The notes: a model not told the origin generated them from the letters alone. A stretch of DNA of 16,903 nt from Aerococcus sp. UBA6277 (GCF_002440555.1 NZ_DJUR01000034.1:18066-34968); one strand, 5' to 3'. Counted from the stretch's first letter, positions 1 to 7,553 are shown. Translations and numbers: made by a program.

Positions 1-216
1 ATTAATTCAGCAACATCAGATCAAGTAAAAGAAGTAGAGGCTGCTACTCAATCCTCAATATCATGGACCGATGGCAAGTGGGCTATGACCTTTGACCAAG
101 GACATGTATCAGTTGAATTAAAAAACAAGGTTTTTAACACAACTGTATTCATTGTAGAAAACGGACGGCAATATAAATATAATAATGTCCCCTATGACCA
201 AAGAAATCAGGAGTAA
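1..216 (+). CDS. 3' end of an unidentified protein (partial)
   Basis: The frame is open from the first base to a TAA at 214-216 and encodes the last 71 residues of a protein that begins outside the window. The visible part is hydrophilic. It has a short Ser/Thr/Glu stretch, then an aromatic and beta-prone segment with two Trp residues (SWTDGKWAMTF), and ends in a polar tail (NQE). I see no membrane segment, catalytic motif or known domain. A short linker followed by a small beta-rich end would suit a secreted or surface protein, or a minor pseudopilin, but this is a guess and no function is assigned. A gap of about 150 bases separates it from the next gene. Confidence 0.6.
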   Translation: MNSATSDQVKEVEAATQSSISWTDGKWAMTFDQGHVSVELKNKVFNTTVFIVENGRQYKYNNVPYDQRNQE

Positions 217-282
217 ATAGCTGGGGTACTGGGTATAAAGTGAGCAAGAATGTTGATAGGTACCACGTTGAATAATGCTCAG

Positions 283-311
283 TTTCATTAAAGACTGATA
301 TATGCTATACT
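283..311 (+). promoter_or_regulatory. candidate promoter for the M24 peptidase gene
   Basis: An extended -10 element, TGCTATACT (303-311), lies about 60 bases before the peptidase start. The -35 position at 17-base spacing, TTTCAT (283-288), is weak, so the call rests on the TGn extension and the TATACT hexamer. Confidence 0.4.
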
Positions 312-373
312 TATTGAGCTATAAAAAGTGATTCTATTTAGAGAGATAGATTAGTCAATATGAGGTGAAAAGT

Positions 374-1453
374 TTGGAAAAGAGAATAAGTGCTTTGCAA
401 GAAAGCATGGCAGCTGAAGGTATTAATGCTTACTATGTCACTGACCCATTTAATTTAAGATATATTTCTGGTTTTACTGGCACAAGTGGTACAGCATTAA
501 TTACAGCAAATAATGCTTACTTCATCACAGATTTTAGATACCGGGAACAAGCGAAAGCACAGTGTTCTGGATATGAAATTATCATTGCAGGTGGATCTGC
601 AGCGCATACTAGTCCGTTAAGATTCGTTCAATCAGTAATGGCCAACGAAAATCTAGGCCAACTTGGTTATGAAGAAGAATATATGACAGTTGCTAAATTT
701 GATGAGTTAGAAGATATCGTTTCTGCTCGCTTAATCCCAGCATCTGGAATGATTGAAGCTTTACGTCAAACCAAAGACCAAGAAGAAATTGCAATAATTC
801 AACGGGCGTGTGAAATTGCTGATGCAGCTTTCGACCATATCTTAGGCTTTATTCAAGTTGGAATGACTGAAATCCAAGTTGCAAATGAATTAGATTTCTT
901 TATGAGAAGCCAAGGGGCGAGCGGTGTTTCATTTGAGACAATTGTGGCATCAGGCTACCGGTCTGCAATGCCACATGGTGTGGCCTCTGATAAAGTGATT
1001 GAAGCAGGCGATATCGTGACTATGGACTATGGTTGCTACTATAAGGGATATGTTTCTGATATCACAAGAACCATTGCAGTTGGTGAACCATCAAGCAAGA
1101 TGAAAGAAATCTATGATATTGTTTTCCAAGCGAACCAACTAGTCAATGAGCAAGCAAAAGCTGGTATGACTGGTGAAGAAATGGATGCTATCGCACGTGA
1201 CTTTATAGCTAGCCATGGTTACGGTGATGACTTTGGCCACTCACTTGGACATTCTATTGGTTTAGATATTCATGAGTCCCCAAATGCAAGTATGCATAAT
1301 AAACAACCACTAAAAGAGTACACGGTTATCACAAATGAGCCAGGCATCTACTTAGAGGGTGTTGGTGGGGTTCGTATTGAAGATGACCTCATTTTGACAG
1401 AAGATGGGAATAAAGTTCTTACACATTCTCCTCGTCACTTGATCATCGTGTAA
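374..1453 (+). CDS. M24 family Xaa-Pro peptidase (YqhT/PepQ-like)
   Basis: Predicted cytoplasmic metallopeptidase that cleaves Xaa-Pro bonds in peptides. It has 359 residues, normal for short bacterial M24 aminopeptidase P/prolidase proteins. Residues 1-125 form the creatinase-type N-terminal domain and the rest is the pita-bread catalytic domain. All five metal ligands are visible: D218 and D229 (DYG...SDITRT), H293 in GHSLGHSIG, E322 in TNEPGIY and E336 in RIEDD; H289 and H300 match the substrate-binding histidines. The start is TTG at 374, five bases after AGGTGA (363-368). The longer frame from GTG 365 would start inside that ribosome-binding site. A gene of this type precedes efp in Bacillus and Listeria. 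Dipeptidase versus aminopeptidase specificity cannot be read from the sequence. Confidence 0.9.
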   Translation: MEKRISALQESMAAEGINAYYVTDPFNLRYISGFTGTSGTALITANNAYFITDFRYREQAKAQCSGYEIIIAGGSAAHTSPLRFVQSVMANENLGQLGYEEEYMTVAKFDELEDIVSARLIPASGMIEALRQTKDQEEIAIIQRACEIADAAFDHILGFIQVGMTEIQVANELDFFMRSQGASGVSFETIVASGYRSAMPHGVASDKVIEAGDIVTMDYGCYYKGYVSDITRTIAVGEPSSKMKEIYDIVFQANQLVNEQAKAGMTGEEMDAIARDFIASHGYGDDFGHSLGHSIGLDIHESPNASMHNKQPLKEYTVITNEPGIYLEGVGGVRIEDDLILTEDGNKVLTHSPRHLIIV

Positions 1454-1470
1454 TTTTACGTAGATGAAAG

Positions 1471-1506
1471 AATGCATCCGACTTTTTGAGCCAGGATGCA
1501 TTTTAA
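1471..1506 (+). terminator. hairpin terminator after the M24 peptidase gene
   Basis: A perfect 9-bp inverted repeat, AATGCATCC (1471-1479) and GGATGCATT (1494-1502), with a 14-base loop, runs into TTTTAA. The stem is only moderately GC-rich and the T-tract is short, so termination may be partial. Confidence 0.6.
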
Positions 1507-1508
1507 TG

Positions 1509-1517
1509 TGTTATAAT
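1509..1517 (+). promoter_or_regulatory. extended -10 promoter of efp
   Basis: TGTTATAAT is a perfect TATAAT hexamer with a TGn extension, 35 bases before the efp start. No good -35 lies at 16-18 bases; TTGAGC at 1486-1491 is 20 bases away. The hairpin arm 1494-1502 ends only nine bases before the hexamer. Confidence 0.6.
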
Positions 1518-1551
1518 TTTAGTGAGATTAAATTTTTTAGGAGATGTAAAT

Positions 1552-2112
1552 ATGATTACAACAAACGATTTTAAAACTGGCTTAACTATTCAAGATAATG
1601 GTAACTTATTCCGTGTTGTAGAATTCCAACACGTTAAACCAGGTAAAGGGTCTGCTTTCGTGCGTTCAAAATTAAAAAACTTACGTACAGGTGCATTATT
1701 AGATAAGACTTGGCGTGCAGGTGAAAAAGTAGAAACTGCTCATATCGAAAATCGTGACATGCAATACTTATACGCTGATGGCGATACTCACGTATTCATG
1801 GATAATGAAACATATGAACAAACTGAAATTCCAGCAAACCAAATTCAAGACGAATTAAAATTCATGTTAGAAAACATGGAAGTTAAAATCATCACTTTTG
1901 GGACAGAAGTATTAGGTGTTGAATTACCTAAAACAGTTGAATTAGTTGTTAAAGAAACAGAACCTGGTATCAAAGGCGATACTGCTTCAGGTGGGTCTAA
2001 ACCTGCTACTATGGAAACGGGTGTAGTTGTTAACGTACCATTCTTTGTTAACGCTGGTGACAAATTAGTAATCAATACTTCTAACGGTGGAGAGTACATT
2101 TCACGCGCGTAA
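1552..2112 (+). CDS. efp: translation elongation factor P
   Basis: EF-P binds ribosomes stalled at consecutive prolines and promotes peptide-bond formation. The 186-residue length is typical. The N-terminal KOW-like domain carries the conserved tip [18 protein letters not shown]32 lies where Bacillus EF-P carries its 5-aminopentanol modification, which suggests the same chemistry here, but no modification enzyme is in the window. The C-terminal OB domains end with the usual segment around [12 protein letters not shown]. The start is ATG 1552, seven bases after AGGAGA (1539-1544). An in-frame ATG at 1522 lies before the ribosome-binding site and would add ten unlikely residues. Codon use is noticeably biased (TTA Leu, GTT Val, CGT Arg), as expected for a highly expressed gene. 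It heads the run with yqhY-like and nusB genes. Confidence 0.97.
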   Translation: MITTNDFKTGLTIQDNGNLFRVVEFQHVKPGKGSAFVRSKLKNLRTGALLDKTWRAGEKVETAHIENRDMQYLYADGDTHVFMDNETYEQTEIPANQIQDELKFMLENMEVKIITFGTEVLGVELPKTVELVVKETEPGIKGDTASGGSKPATMETGVVVNVPFFVNAGDKLVINTSNGGEYISRA

Positions 2113-2135
2113 TTTGAGATAAGGAGTGAACGACA

Positions 2136-2510
2136 ATGGCTGATAAAATTGAAGCATATAAGCATAATCAAGTGCAAGCTACCGGTGCAATTGAAATTGC
2201 TCCTCAAGTAATCGAAAATATTGCAGCAGCTACTGCCTTACAAAGTAAAGGTGTTCGAGCAATAAAACGTGCTAACAAGACAATTCAAGATGTTTTCCAA
2301 CGCGATGCCGGAGTAATTCTTTATCAAAATGATCGAAATGAAATGGTATTAGATATGTCGGTAGAATTATATTTTGGAACTGCTGTAATTGCAGTTGCCC
2401 AAAATATCCAATCACAGATAATTGACCAAGTGAAGTACATGACAGATATCACGATTGATGTGGTAAACGTTCATGTGACAAACTTGTATATGGAAAAAGC
2501 AAGTAAATAA
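2136..2510 (+). CDS. Asp23/Gls24 family protein (YqhY-like)
   Basis: A 124-residue cytoplasmic protein of the Asp23/Gls24 (DUF322) family, recognised from the ATGAIEIAPQVIENIAAATA start, the central RDAGVILYQNDRNE turn and the C-terminal DITIDVVNVHVTNLYME strand. There is no signal peptide or membrane segment. Family members are linked to envelope stress and, in Bacillus YqhY, to control of acetyl-CoA carboxylase and fatty acid synthesis; that role cannot be read from the sequence. In Bacillus and Listeria this gene sits between accBC and nusB. Here accBC is missing and it directly follows efp. AAGGAG (2121-2126) lies nine bases before ATG 2136. An overlapping frame on the other strand is a shadow. 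Confidence 0.88.
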   Translation: MADKIEAYKHNQVQATGAIEIAPQVIENIAAATALQSKGVRAIKRANKTIQDVFQRDAGVILYQNDRNEMVLDMSVELYFGTAVIAVAQNIQSQIIDQVKYMTDITIDVVNVHVTNLYMEKASK

Positions 2511-2531
2511 ATCGTATTAAGGGGAACAAGT

Positions 2532-3146
2532 ATGAAATTAGGGTTATCACAAATTAGAGAACTCGCTGTATTAATATCTTATGAGCAAGAGTTCAATCCA
2601 CAACTTTCTTTGGAAAGTGCCTTCAATCATATCTTACAAAATCACAAGAAATTGGGGCAAAAGGTAAGTTTTGAGGAATTAACTGAAGAAGAATTTATTG
2701 AGTATGAAAATCATGCAATCAAGTTGAAAGATAGTATTGAGAATTTTTCAGCTAAAAATCATTTTGATAAATTTCCGGATGTTACTGAAGATGCGACTGT
2801 TCCCGCTTATTTACGTACATTAGTAGAAGGTGTTAAAGCGAATCGCTTTGAGATTGACCAAATGATCGATAAACATATCCATGGAAATTGGTCAGTGCAA
2901 CGACTAGAATTAGTGAATCTACAAATTCTACGAGTGGCTGTATTCGAATTACTATTTACCGATGAAGAGACGGTTCCTCGTGTAGTAGCGGTTAATGAAG
3001 CGATCGAATTAGCTAAATTATATTCGGACGACCGTGCGCGTAAATTTATTAATGGGATCTTATCAAATGTCTTAGCTGAACTAAAGGCCAATGCCAATGG
3101 CGATGTTAAACCAGTAGAAACTGTTGATATTGATCTTATTGAATAA
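2532..3146 (+). CDS. nusB: transcription antitermination factor NusB (enlarged)
   Basis: NusB works with NusE (S10) and boxA RNA in antitermination of rRNA operons. The C-terminal half is clear NusB: RTLVEGVKANRFEID from residue 95, LELVNLQILRVAVFELLF, then VVAVNEAIELAKLYSDDRARKFINGILSNVLAEL. The N-terminal helix is LSQIRELAVLISYEQEF and lacks the arginine-rich RRxARE start of E. coli NusB. The protein has 204 residues against about 130-150 usually. The extra length is about 45 residues between the first helices and residue 95, rich in Glu, Asp, Lys and Asn, plus an acidic tail of about 20 residues. AAGGGG (2519-2524) precedes ATG 2532. The gene ends before the strong terminator at 3204. Confidence 0.93.
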   Translation: MKLGLSQIRELAVLISYEQEFNPQLSLESAFNHILQNHKKLGQKVSFEELTEEEFIEYENHAIKLKDSIENFSAKNHFDKFPDVTEDATVPAYLRTLVEGVKANRFEIDQMIDKHIHGNWSVQRLELVNLQILRVAVFELLFTDEETVPRVVAVNEAIELAKLYSDDRARKFINGILSNVLAELKANANGDVKPVETVDIDLIE

Positions 3147-3203
3147 AGCGAGACAGACTTGGGCAGTGAATTGTCAGCTAAATAATCGTGTTGAGTGCAA
3201 GAT

Positions 3204-3229
3204 ACCGGGACCTGAGTCCCGGTTTTTTT
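3204..3229 (+). terminator. strong terminator after nusB
   Basis: CCGGGAC (3205-3211), a CTGA loop and GTCCCGG (3216-3222) form a perfect 7-bp GC-rich stem, extended by A3204-T3223, followed directly by seven Ts. This is a textbook intrinsic terminator. Confidence 0.92.
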
Positions 3230-3242
3230 AAATGTATATAGG

Positions 3243-3301
3243 TATAATTTAATTATATTGCCACTACAAGACTGTTATTATGACTCAAATTTCGATATAC
3301 T
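3243..3301 (+). promoter_or_regulatory. candidate promoter region for the folD-hflX run
   Basis: A promoter must lie between the terminator at 3229 and folD at 3335. Two -10-like hexamers are present, TATAAT (3243-3248) and TATACT (3296-3301). Neither has a good -35, so I cannot choose between them. I see no riboswitch-like structure in this interval. Confidence 0.3.
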
Positions 3302-3334
3302 TGTTACATCAGATTATGGATAAGGTGGGCAATT

Positions 3335-4186
3335 ATGATAGAAATTCGTTCGAAAGAATATGTTAAAGTTCAAACTGAGTTATTGAAACAAAGAGTAAGT
3401 GAATTAAAAGATAGCGGCATTCACCCTAAAATAGTCATTATTCTTTGTGGTGATGATGAAGCGAGTGCATCATATGCACGAACAAAGACAAGATTTGCTG
3501 ACAAAATTGGCGTGGCAAACGAATTGATTTCTTGCCCAAGCAATACGACAACAGAAGAATTGTTGGCTGTAATTCAACAATATAATGAAGATAAAACAGT
3601 ACAAGGTATCATGATTGAAATGCCTTTACCAAAACAAATTGACGTACAAAAGATTAATATTGCGATTGATCCGGATAAAGATTTAGATGCCATTCACCCT
3701 GTACATTTGGGGAACCTATTAGCTGGTAATCAAAGCCGGGTACCGAATACACCACTTTCAGCAATTACCTTGATGGATGAAGTGAATACCACTTTTAGAG
3801 GTAAACGTGCTGTGATGATTGGCCGGTCTACAATCGTTGGAAAACCACTAGCAGAATTGATGTTACAACGTGGGGCTACTGTAACGCTTGCTCACAGTCA
3901 AACGAAGAATATGGCGGAATTGACACGTTCTGCAGATATTATTTGTGTAGCCGTTGGTATTCCAAAATTCTTAACAGAAGATATGGTTTCACCGGGCACG
4001 ACAGTAATTGATATTGGGACTACTTATGACGAGAATGGTAAAGTTACTGGTGACGTCGATTTTGAAAATGTTGCAGAGAAAACGCATGCCATTACCCCCG
4101 TGCCAGGTGGTGTTGGACCAGTCACCAAATTAATGGTATTTAAACAGATGATTGATAGATTAGAGGAAGTGACAGGTATTGTCTGA
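3335..4186 (+). CDS. folD: methylenetetrahydrofolate dehydrogenase/cyclohydrolase FolD (divergent active site)
   Basis: FolD interconverts 5,10-methylene-, methenyl- and 10-formyl-tetrahydrofolate for purine and formyl-methionine synthesis. Length (283 residues) and order are standard: catalytic domain, then a Rossmann domain with GRSTIVGKPLAELML and ITPVPGGVGPVT. The catalytic pair Y47/K51 (SYARTK) and D118 (KDLDAIHP) are present. Several usually constant positions differ: QLPLP reads EMPLP, so active-site Gln is E95; DVDGFHPxN reads DLDAIHPVH; PCTPxG reads PNTPLS; DVGIN reads DIGTT. It is the only folD in view and heads a housekeeping run, so it probably makes reduced folates, but the balance of its two activities may differ. 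AAGGTGG (3322-3328) precedes ATG 3335. The last eight bases overlap xseA. Confidence 0.93.
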   Translation: MIEIRSKEYVKVQTELLKQRVSELKDSGIHPKIVIILCGDDEASASYARTKTRFADKIGVANELISCPSNTTTEELLAVIQQYNEDKTVQGIMIEMPLPKQIDVQKINIAIDPDKDLDAIHPVHLGNLLAGNQSRVPNTPLSAITLMDEVNTTFRGKRAVMIGRSTIVGKPLAELMLQRGATVTLAHSQTKNMAELTRSADIICVAVGIPKFLTEDMVSPGTTVIDIGTTYDENGKVTGDVDFENVAEKTHAITPVPGGVGPVTKLMVFKQMIDRLEEVTGIV

Positions 4187-5540
4187 TAAGAATTATTTAA
4201 CTGTGAGCCAGTTAACGCAATATATTGCCACCAAGTTTGAAAAGGATCCTTATTTACACCAGGTTTATATAACGGGTGAAGTGTCAAACTACCGTAAAAG
4301 GGCAAAGCACCAATACTTTTCCTTGAAAGATGATCACGCTGTATTATCTGGGGTCATGTTTGCCAATGCTTTTAACCAGCTGAAATTTGATTTAGAAGAC
4401 GGAATGAAAGTCCTGGCTATAGGTCGTATCGGTGTTTTTAATGCGACTGGGCGTTATCAGTTGTATATTGACCACCTTGAGCCAGATGGTGTAGGTGCTC
4501 TTTACCAACGCTATGAGCAATTAAAGAAACAGTTAACTGAAGAAGGCCTTTTTCAGTTCGATCCGAAGCCAATTCCAAGATTTCCAAAAAATATCGCAGT
4601 CATTACTTCACCATCTGGTGCTGTAATTAGAGATATCATAACAACCGTTAAGCGTCGGTATCCAATTGTTCAATTGACCTTGTACCCAACGGCAGTCCAA
4701 GGCAAGCACGCTGCAGACGAATTGGTGAAAAATTTAGAACGGGTATCCGCACACGGTGACTATGATACAGTGATTATCGGCCGCGGGGGTGGGTCAATTG
4801 AAGACTTGTGGCCATTCAACGAGGAGAAGGTCGTTCGTGCCGTCCGGAAAATAGACATCCCTATTATTTCCTCAGTCGGTCATGAAACAGATACAACTCT
4901 CGTTGACTTTGCCAGCGATCAAAGAGCAGCGACGCCAACAGCTGCTGCAGAAATTGCTACACCTGTCTTGTCAGAAGAGTTGATTCGCATTCAAGAATTG
5001 CAGGCGCGACTATATAGAGCGCAAGTTAATCGTATAGAATATTTAAAACAGCGATTATTAGAATATCAAAACGCCTATATTTTCCGACAACCGTTGCGTC
5101 TTTACGAAGCACACCAATTAAAATTAAAAAACTTACAGGCACAATTGATTCAGTCGCAAGAAAGCTACTTGAAATCACAAAAAGTTGCTGTACAGCACTT
5201 AGACCAAAGGCTAAACCAAGCATCACCTGCAATTACATTAGGCAATTACCGGACAAAGTTACACTATATGCAAAACCAATTGATTCATAGCCAAAGCCAA
5301 CAGGTAAGGTCTAAGGAATATCAATTGCAAAAAGCGATGTCCCGACTAGATCTTTTATCACCCCTAAAACGGATGAGTAAAGGTTTTGCTTATGTGACAA
5401 GTAAACAAGAACCGGTAGATTCCATTACAAAAGTGGATATTGGTGATCCATTAGCCATTCAATTAGCGGATGGCCGTATTACCGCGCAAATTACTGGAAC
5501 AGACAAAAAACAATTTTCTAAAATAAAAGGAGAATCATAA
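4179..5540 (+). CDS. xseA: exodeoxyribonuclease VII large subunit
   Basis: Large catalytic subunit of exonuclease VII, which degrades single-stranded DNA from both ends to acid-soluble oligonucleotides. The 453-residue protein has an N-terminal OB fold (about 5-100, with GEVSNYRKRAKHQYFSLKDD), the catalytic core with GRGGGS at 201-206 followed by IEDLWPFNEE, SVGHETDTTLVDF around H235 and DQRAATPTAAAE, then a long Gln/Leu-rich helical region (about 265-400) that is expected to bind XseB, and a beta C-terminus with SKGFAYVTS. The start is TTG 4179, which overlaps the folD stop by eight bases, with GAGGAAG at 4163-4169. This implies translational coupling to folD. xseB begins at the next base after its stop. 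Confidence 0.96.
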   Translation: MSDKNYLTVSQLTQYIATKFEKDPYLHQVYITGEVSNYRKRAKHQYFSLKDDHAVLSGVMFANAFNQLKFDLEDGMKVLAIGRIGVFNATGRYQLYIDHLEPDGVGALYQRYEQLKKQLTEEGLFQFDPKPIPRFPKNIAVITSPSGAVIRDIITTVKRRYPIVQLTLYPTAVQGKHAADELVKNLERVSAHGDYDTVIIGRGGGSIEDLWPFNEEKVVRAVRKIDIPIISSVGHETDTTLVDFASDQRAATPTAAAEIATPVLSEELIRIQELQARLYRAQVNRIEYLKQRLLEYQNAYIFRQPLRLYEAHQLKLKNLQAQLIQSQESYLKSQKVAVQHLDQRLNQASPAITLGNYRTKLHYMQNQLIHSQSQQVRSKEYQLQKAMSRLDLLSPLKRMSKGFAYVTSKQEPVDSITKVDIGDPLAIQLADGRITAQITGTDKKQFSKIKGES

Positions 5541-5786
5541 ATGGCTATCGATACCTCAAAACTATCGTTTGAAGAAGCGTTAGAAAAACTTGAAGCAATT
5601 GTCAATCAATTACAATCTGGCGATATCAAATTAGAAGAATCAATGGACGCTTTTCAAGACGGCATGATTTTAAGCAAATATTGCAGCCAAACTTTAGAAA
5701 ACGCTGAAGAAACAATGACAAAATTGATGACAGAAAATGGTCAATTGGAACCATTTGAAGAACCATCGAGTCAAGGTGACCAGTAA
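5541..5786 (+). CDS. xseB: exodeoxyribonuclease VII small subunit
   Basis: Small subunit of exonuclease VII that packs on the helical arms of XseA. The 81-residue length is normal. The family signature is clear: LSFEEALEKLEAIVNQLQSGDIKLEESMDAFQDGM forms two antiparallel helices, followed by CSQTLENAEETMTKL and a polar tail. Its ATG follows the xseA stop with no gap, and AAGGAGA (5527-5533) lies inside the end of xseA, so the subunits should be made together. Its TAA shares one base with the next ATG (TAATG). Confidence 0.95.
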   Translation: MAIDTSKLSFEEALEKLEAIVNQLQSGDIKLEESMDAFQDGMILSKYCSQTLENAEETMTKLMTENGQLEPFEEPSSQGDQ

Positions 5787-6679
5787 TGGATGCAACAATT
5801 TTTATGGAAAACCAATTACCAGTCTTAGACGAAGCTATTCTGAAGTCTGTTGACCAATTCGGTCACGCCCAACCTGGTCAATTAAAAGAATCAATGGTTT
5901 ATTCATTAAATACGGGTGGAAAACGCATCCGACCAATGTTATTGTTGGCTACTTTAAAAGCGCTGAACGTTGACCTCCAAATTGGCTTGAATACTGCTAT
6001 TGCCTTAGAGTATATCCATACATATTCTTTAATTCACGATGACCTACCAGCAATGGACAATGATGATTACCGTCGGGGCAAACTAACTAACCATAAAGCC
6101 TTTGATGAAGCGACAGCTATCCTTGCTGGTGACTCATTGCTAACAGATTCATTTGCTTTAATCGCAAATGACTCAAAGATCGAAAACACACAAACGAAAG
6201 TAAACTTAATTGCGGAATTGTCTAAGGCAGCCGGGTCTACCGGTATGATTGCCGGACAAGTCCTGGACGTTAATTCTGAAGGCAAACAAATTGATTTGCA
6301 ATCATTACAAGATATTCACAAGCGCAAAACCGGTGAATTAATTCGCTATGCTATTTTTGCAGGGGGACAAATTGCTCAAGCTTCTAGTGAAGTAGCTGCA
6401 TTATTAGATGATTTCGCTTGGACATACGGGATCGCTTACCAAATTCAAAATGACTTACAAGAAGTGATGTGGACGGATGAAGCGCGAGGTAAATTCAACC
6501 ATTCAGATGCAGATCTTGATAAAAATACTTACCCATCATTAATGGGTACTAATGGTGCCTTGAGCGCTTTATCTGATAAAATAGAATCATGCAAAAGTTT
6601 ATTAAATCAAATTCAAGCAATTCAACCAACGTTTGACGTGGAATTGTTAGCTGGTTTCTTGAAATTCCTAAAAATTTAA
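5786..6679 (+). CDS. ispA: polyprenyl (farnesyl-type) diphosphate synthase with altered second Asp motif
   Basis: Short-chain trans-prenyltransferase that condenses isopentenyl diphosphate with allylic diphosphates, probably making farnesyl diphosphate for undecaprenyl and quinone synthesis. The 297-residue length, NTGGKRIRP and the first Asp-rich motif, DDLPAMD (85-91, DDxxxxD spacing) followed by NDDYRRGKLTNH, fit bacterial farnesyl synthases. The second motif, normally DDILD, reads NDLQE (222-226). The adjoining RGKFNHSDADLDKNTYP keeps the Lys and TYP. An altered second motif could mean slower catalysis, a different product or a lineage-specific variant. AAGGTGA (5773-5779) lies in xseB and ATG 5786 overlaps the xseB stop. 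In Bacillus dxs follows this gene; here it is absent, which agrees with mevalonate-pathway lactic acid bacteria. Confidence 0.9.
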   Translation: MDATIFMENQLPVLDEAILKSVDQFGHAQPGQLKESMVYSLNTGGKRIRPMLLLATLKALNVDLQIGLNTAIALEYIHTYSLIHDDLPAMDNDDYRRGKLTNHKAFDEATAILAGDSLLTDSFALIANDSKIENTQTKVNLIAELSKAAGSTGMIAGQVLDVNSEGKQIDLQSLQDIHKRKTGELIRYAIFAGGQIAQASSEVAALLDDFAWTYGIAYQIQNDLQEVMWTDEARGKFNHSDADLDKNTYPSLMGTNGALSALSDKIESCKSLLNQIQAIQPTFDVELLAGFLKFLKI

Positions 6680-6698
6680 TTGAAAAAGGGGTGAATTA

Positions 6699-7514
6699 AT
6701 GGATAAAGAAAGAGCAGATATTTTAGTCGTTCGCCAAGGATTAGCGGATTCGCGTGAAAAGGCCAAGCGTTTTATTATGGCTGGACAAATTTATACTGAA
6801 AAAGCTTTACGGGTAGATAAACCGGGTGAAAAGTTACCAGTAATGACGCAATTGACTTTAAAAGGGGAAGATGTGCCATTTGTATCTCGTGGTGGTTTCA
6901 AATTAGTTAAAGCCATGGAGTCTTTTGACATCGACTTTACGGAGAAGAAAGTGCTAGACATTGGCTCATCAACTGGTGGATTTACAGATGTTGCCTTGCA
7001 AAATGGGGCTAGTATGTCGTACGCCCTGGACGTTGGGACCAATCAGTTAGACTGGAAATTGCGTTCTGATGACCGGGTTGTGGTGATGGAGCAAACAAAT
7101 TTTCGTTATTCGAAGCCTGAAGACTTTGTAGCCGGACAACCAGATATCGCAACGATTGATGTATCCTTCATCTCTTTAGATTTGATTTTACCGCCTTTGC
7201 GCCCAATCCTTAAAATCGATGGACAAGTGGCTGCATTAGTAAAACCACAGTTTGAAGCTGGTAAAGATAAAGTTGGTAAAAAAGGGATCGTTCGAGATAA
7301 GAAAGTCCATAGAGATGTGATTGAACATACCATGCAAACAGCAATTGGACTTGGTTACGATGTTTCAGGTTTAACTTATTCACCGATTACTGGTGGTACT
7401 GGGAATATCGAGTTTTTAATGCTATTAACGAATACAGAAGGTGAGCCTGGCCAAATAGATTCCGCAATTGATATTGACGCGGTCATCGAAGAGGCACATT
7501 CAGTATTTCATTAA
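6699..7514 (+). CDS. tlyA: TlyA family rRNA 2'-O-methyltransferase (YqxC-like)
   Basis: An S4 RNA-binding domain (about residues 1-60, ADILVVRQGLADSREKAKRFI) is joined to a FtsJ-like methyltransferase. The SAM site is LDIGSSTGGFTD (86 onward). The K-D-K-E catalytic tetrad of this 2'-O-methyltransferase family is complete: K68 (SRGGFKL), D154 (TIDVSFISL), K182 (LVKPQFEAG) and E238 (GNIEFL). Mycobacterial TlyA methylates 16S and 23S rRNA and affects capreomycin susceptibility; the Firmicute homologues are less studied and some were called hemolysins. The 271-residue length is normal. AAGGGG (6686-6691) precedes ATG 6699. The order ispA-tlyA-recN is the usual Firmicute one, but no argR/ahrC lies between tlyA and recN; the 39-base gap cannot hold it. 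Confidence 0.93.
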   Translation: MDKERADILVVRQGLADSREKAKRFIMAGQIYTEKALRVDKPGEKLPVMTQLTLKGEDVPFVSRGGFKLVKAMESFDIDFTEKKVLDIGSSTGGFTDVALQNGASMSYALDVGTNQLDWKLRSDDRVVVMEQTNFRYSKPEDFVAGQPDIATIDVSFISLDLILPPLRPILKIDGQVAALVKPQFEAGKDKVGKKGIVRDKKVHRDVIEHTMQTAIGLGYDVSGLTYSPITGGTGNIEFLMLLTNTEGEPGQIDSAIDIDAVIEEAHSVFH

Positions 7515-7553
7515 CGGGAGTATCTATAGTATTAGATAAGGGGAGAGATGTAA

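Noticed and set aside
1845..2207. 120-residue minus-strand frame over efp and the Asp23 gene
   Set aside because: It lies opposite two well-conserved genes, spans their junction and has no recognisable motif.
3147..3334. folate riboswitch upstream of folD
   Set aside because: Apart from the nusB terminator I see no paired structure or conserved core between 3230 and 3334.
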